Positions 61,997-64,000 of a DNA stretch of 64,000 nucleotides are shown here, in pieces (position 1 is the stretch's first letter; every line of letters starts with the position of its first letter). The position numbers and the translations under genes were made by a program. Source of the DNA: JAIBBV01 sp044347745 (GTDB taxonomy: Bacteria > Bdellovibrionota_C > UBA2361 > JAFLCA01). The notes below the pieces were generated by a model. The model was not told the origin of the DNA, did no database searches, and saw only the letters and a program-made list of their open reading frames with translations. The stretch lies in assembly GCA_044347745.1 (NCBI GenBank), contig JBIKUD010000003.1, positions 1 through 64,000 on the forward strand. The letters run 5' to 3'.

Positions 61997-63823
61997 CTAA
62001 ACTTTAGAGCGAACAAGCACACCAGCAAGATCATCATAAAGAGGCTCTACAATTTCCGCCGGATCAAGACCAAAGTTGGCCCTTAGAATATATTCAGCGC
62101 CGCTGCCACATTTTTGAAGTAGCCAAGACTTATAGGGCTCAAAAGCAGTTTCGCTTGTTAATAAAATAGCGAATTTGTCGTTAAAAGAAGCGCCCTCTGT
62201 AAATCGGTTGAAATGAGCTTGGGCTGCCCCAACTTGGTCTGGTACAGCAAGAGCAAGCGCTTCCATAAATACTACAACAAATTCAGTAGAGGCCGGTTGA
62301 CGGGGAGTTCCAAGAAGTTCTTGTGCAATTGCATATCCGGCATCCCGAGTTCTTATGCCGGCATCAGTTATAAAAGCGGCAAAATCCTGCAAACTATGGC
62401 GTCCCTTAGTTATCTCAATTTCGTTTGATATTTTTTGTTCACGTACCGTAGGTTCCTCGTTCATGACATTTGCGAGGCCTCGATGTCCTTTGGAGCGCAA
62501 AAACAAAACGGTTCGTTTAAGGGCATGTTCGCGTGAGGACTGGGTGTCAAGCCAAGCTGAAAATGTTCCGGCACTAAGCGGCAGAGCGCCTCCAGTGTTA
62601 TTGAGCGCAGAGAGAGAAGCCTCGGCTTCCATGTCTAGTTGCAGCTCTCGCGCAGCAAAGGCCAGATGATACAGCGCTGTAGCTTCCTGCACTAATTCCT
62701 GTTTATATCCATGCTTTTTGAGCCACGCGGGAATGGGGAGCTGGTGGGTATCTGTTTCTGTGGCGGCCACATATGTAAATCCATCACTCCACATTACGGT
62801 GCTGCGATCTAATAACTTGGCAGTGGGCAAGTAGGCCACAATCTTTAGGGTACGACCTTCATTATAAAACGGAAGCTCGTTAGGGGGAATGCCGTACTGA
62901 GGCAAGCCGTTTCGCACAAGCTGCTTAATAGCGGCTTCCTCTAAAGCTAAGGCGAGAAGTGGAGGGGAATTATCGGCTTGCAGACGGCGATTGCTGAGGC
63001 GTGAAATTTCTTTTGCGCCGGCACCAACATCAACATACCCATCAGAGGCAGCGAGAATAAAAGTTTCTGAAGGAGTAAGCACCAAAAGCTGTAAGGTAGC
63101 AGAATTAAACAATCTGCCGGCGTCAATCGGGTGGATGTGAAGTGTTTCACAAAGTTCAATTTGTGCTTTGGCGAGGAGAAGTTGCAAATCGGCACTAAAG
63201 CTTGGCACCAAAATTGAGCCTAGATTTGTTTTTGGCGCATCAGGCCTTTCAATCAGTTGTAGAGCCAAATTTGCCGATGCCTGGGCCAGAAACTGTGCGC
63301 CGTAATGAGCCAGCGGAACCGAACTGACACCATCGCAAATGGCAATAACTCGATTTCCTGCCGCGCTGATTCCAGAATCAAAAATGGCATCTTGGCATGG
63401 CTGACCTTTCAGCCAATGTGAATAACTACGCAGTAGAACTGAACGGACTTCGAAAGAATCTAAATTAACGGCGACTTGATACGCTGGAGCTCTTTGAAGA
63501 ACACCTCGTTGCTCGGCGTTAATAATTTCATTCGTAGCTGCTTGCCAAAAGATGCCCTCTAAGACAGCCAGTGCTTGTGCTGGGTTAAAATGAGAAACAG
63601 GGATGCGGCGTTGGCTATCTTGGTGTGCTGAAAGCGCTTGCCCAAGTTCAGTTATCAGGGTGGGAGACACCAAAGAGTTTAGCAACCCTTTTGCTGGACT
63701 CGATAAGCCTGGTGGAAAAGAAGGTTGCCCCGCTGCCGCTTCCAGATTTGGAACGTTGGGGGGCATATTTTGGCCCCCAACCATTTGCTGGCGAGAAGGC
63801 TGCTGGGGATCAGTACTGCTCAT
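61997..63823 (-). CDS. PP2C-family (PPM) phosphatase-like protein
   Basis: 608 aa. The N-terminal 60 residues are Pro/Gln-rich and disordered. The PPM core spans about 135-350: SHWLKGQPCQDAIF near 138, VIAICDGVSSVPLAHYGAQFL near 158 with the metal Asp, and FILAASDGYVDVGAGA near 257 with the second DG. The C-terminal 250 residues are helical and specific to this protein. Dephosphorylates Ser/Thr, usually countering a protein kinase. The ORF on its 5' side, cut by the window edge, may be co-transcribed. Confidence 0.75.
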   Translation of the reverse strand: MSSTDPQQPSRQQMVGGQNMPPNVPNLEAAAGQPSFPPGLSSPAKGLLNSLVSPTLITELGQALSAHQDSQRRIPVSHFNPAQALAVLEGIFWQAATNEIINAEQRGVLQRAPAYQVAVNLDSFEVRSVLLRSYSHWLKGQPCQDAIFDSGISAAGNRVIAICDGVSSVPLAHYGAQFLAQASANLALQLIERPDAPKTNLGSILVPSFSADLQLLLAKAQIELCETLHIHPIDAGRLFNSATLQLLVLTPSETFILAASDGYVDVGAGAKEISRLSNRRLQADNSPPLLALALEEAAIKQLVRNGLPQYGIPPNELPFYNEGRTLKIVAYLPTAKLLDRSTVMWSDGFTYVAATETDTHQLPIPAWLKKHGYKQELVQEATALYHLAFAARELQLDMEAEASLSALNNTGGALPLSAGTFSAWLDTQSSREHALKRTVLFLRSKGHRGLANVMNEEPTVREQKISNEIEITKGRHSLQDFAAFITDAGIRTRDAGYAIAQELLGTPRQPASTEFVVVFMEALALAVPDQVGAAQAHFNRFTEGASFNDKFAILLTSETAFEPYKSWLLQKCGSGAEYILRANFGLDPAEIVEPLYDDLAGVLVRSKV

Positions 63824-63885
63824 ACTTCTAATGTTAGCAGTGTTAATGTTACTAACAAAGCAAACTCAATACATTTTTTACTAAT

Positions 63886-64000
63886 TTATAGGGATGAATC
63901 GCCCTTAGTTTTACGCCGATTGTAAGCCTGCTTCGAACGAGCACTGCGTACTGCCTTGGTCCAGCCGCCGTTTCGCATCCAGAGGCTAAGCGCTATCGTC
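63886..64000 (-). CDS. Partial CDS, basic C-terminus
   Basis: Open to the window edge. The last residues read TIALSLWMRNGGWTKAVRSA, then a Lys/Arg-rich tail RSKQAYNRRKTKGDSSL and a TAA stop at 63886-63888. It ends 63 bases before the PP2C-like gene start on the same strand. Too short to identify. No Shine-Dalgarno can be judged for the truncated start. Confidence 0.4.
   Translation of the reverse strand, partial: TIALSLWMRNGGWTKAVRSARSKQAYNRRKTKGDSSL

Noticed and set aside
1..64000. CRISPR array
   Set aside because: No series of regularly spaced identical repeats was seen; the repeats at 0.3-2.5 kb are too few and irregular.

Overview
This window looks like a chromosome segment of a Gram-negative bacterium with moderate GC. 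The evidence is two RND efflux systems with TolC-type outer-membrane channels, several lipoproteins, many signal-peptide proteins and an O-antigen/exopolysaccharide cluster. The phylum cannot be fixed from sequence alone. The many secreted low-complexity proteins, the HDOD protein and the mixed gene content would fit a deltaproteobacterial or Bdellovibrionota-like lineage, but that is inference.

Layout. 1-2.7 kb: a tRNA-Leu(UAA) gene reduced to its 3' half, tRNA-derived palindromic repeats, and an abiEi-abiEii toxin-antitoxin pair behind a large palindrome. This looks like the edge of a mobile or integrated island. 2.7-9.6 kb: a stress-type accessory cluster (DUF3309 microprotein, cupin, AI-2E-family permease, DUF892 ferritin-like protein, Mn-catalase, a very hydrophilic disordered protein, a small membrane protein, a type II NADH dehydrogenase). 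At least two members are broken: the Mn-catalase by a frameshift, and a remnant of an FAD oxidoreductase. 10.2-12.4 kb: a secreted protein, a DUF6502-type protein and a lipoprotein. 12.5-21.5 kb: housekeeping and envelope genes (methyltransferase, FAD oxidoreductase, Ca-binding poly-Ser protein, GT2 plus a large membrane protein, RadC, agmatinase, PH-domain protein). 21.5-32.2 kb: secreted and lipoproteins, SIMPL protein, esterase, HelD-like helicase. 32.4-35.7 kb: an M14-type deacylase plus ATP-grasp operon, divergent from an HTH-ACT regulator, with tandem palindromes between them. 35.8-39.9 kb: secreted proteins, an HDOD protein and a TrmY-like (archaeal-type) tRNA methyltransferase. 39.9-46.9 kb: asparagine synthetase, polymerase-like membrane protein, two glycosyltransferases and a methyltransferase (surface polysaccharide). 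46.9-61.7 kb: an RND pump with TolC but no adaptor, a B12-binding/XRE regulator divergent from an SRPBCC gene, a complete OMF-MFP-RND operon, a His/Asp-rich outer-membrane protein, and a photolyase. 61.9-64 kb: a PP2C-like phosphatase and the tail of another gene.

The most interesting locus is 51.3-52.5 kb. A B12-binding regulator carries the W-x9-EH motif of CarH-type photoreceptors, but its DNA-binding domain is a C-terminal XRE helix-turn-helix instead of the usual N-terminal MerR. It is preceded by a strong, apparently leaderless promoter overlapping a perfect palindrome shared with the divergent SRPBCC gene. A photolyase lies 8 kb away, so light-regulated control is a reasonable hypothesis. 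Second is the ATP-grasp/M14/HTH-ACT locus with two 14-bp palindromes exactly 20 bp apart.
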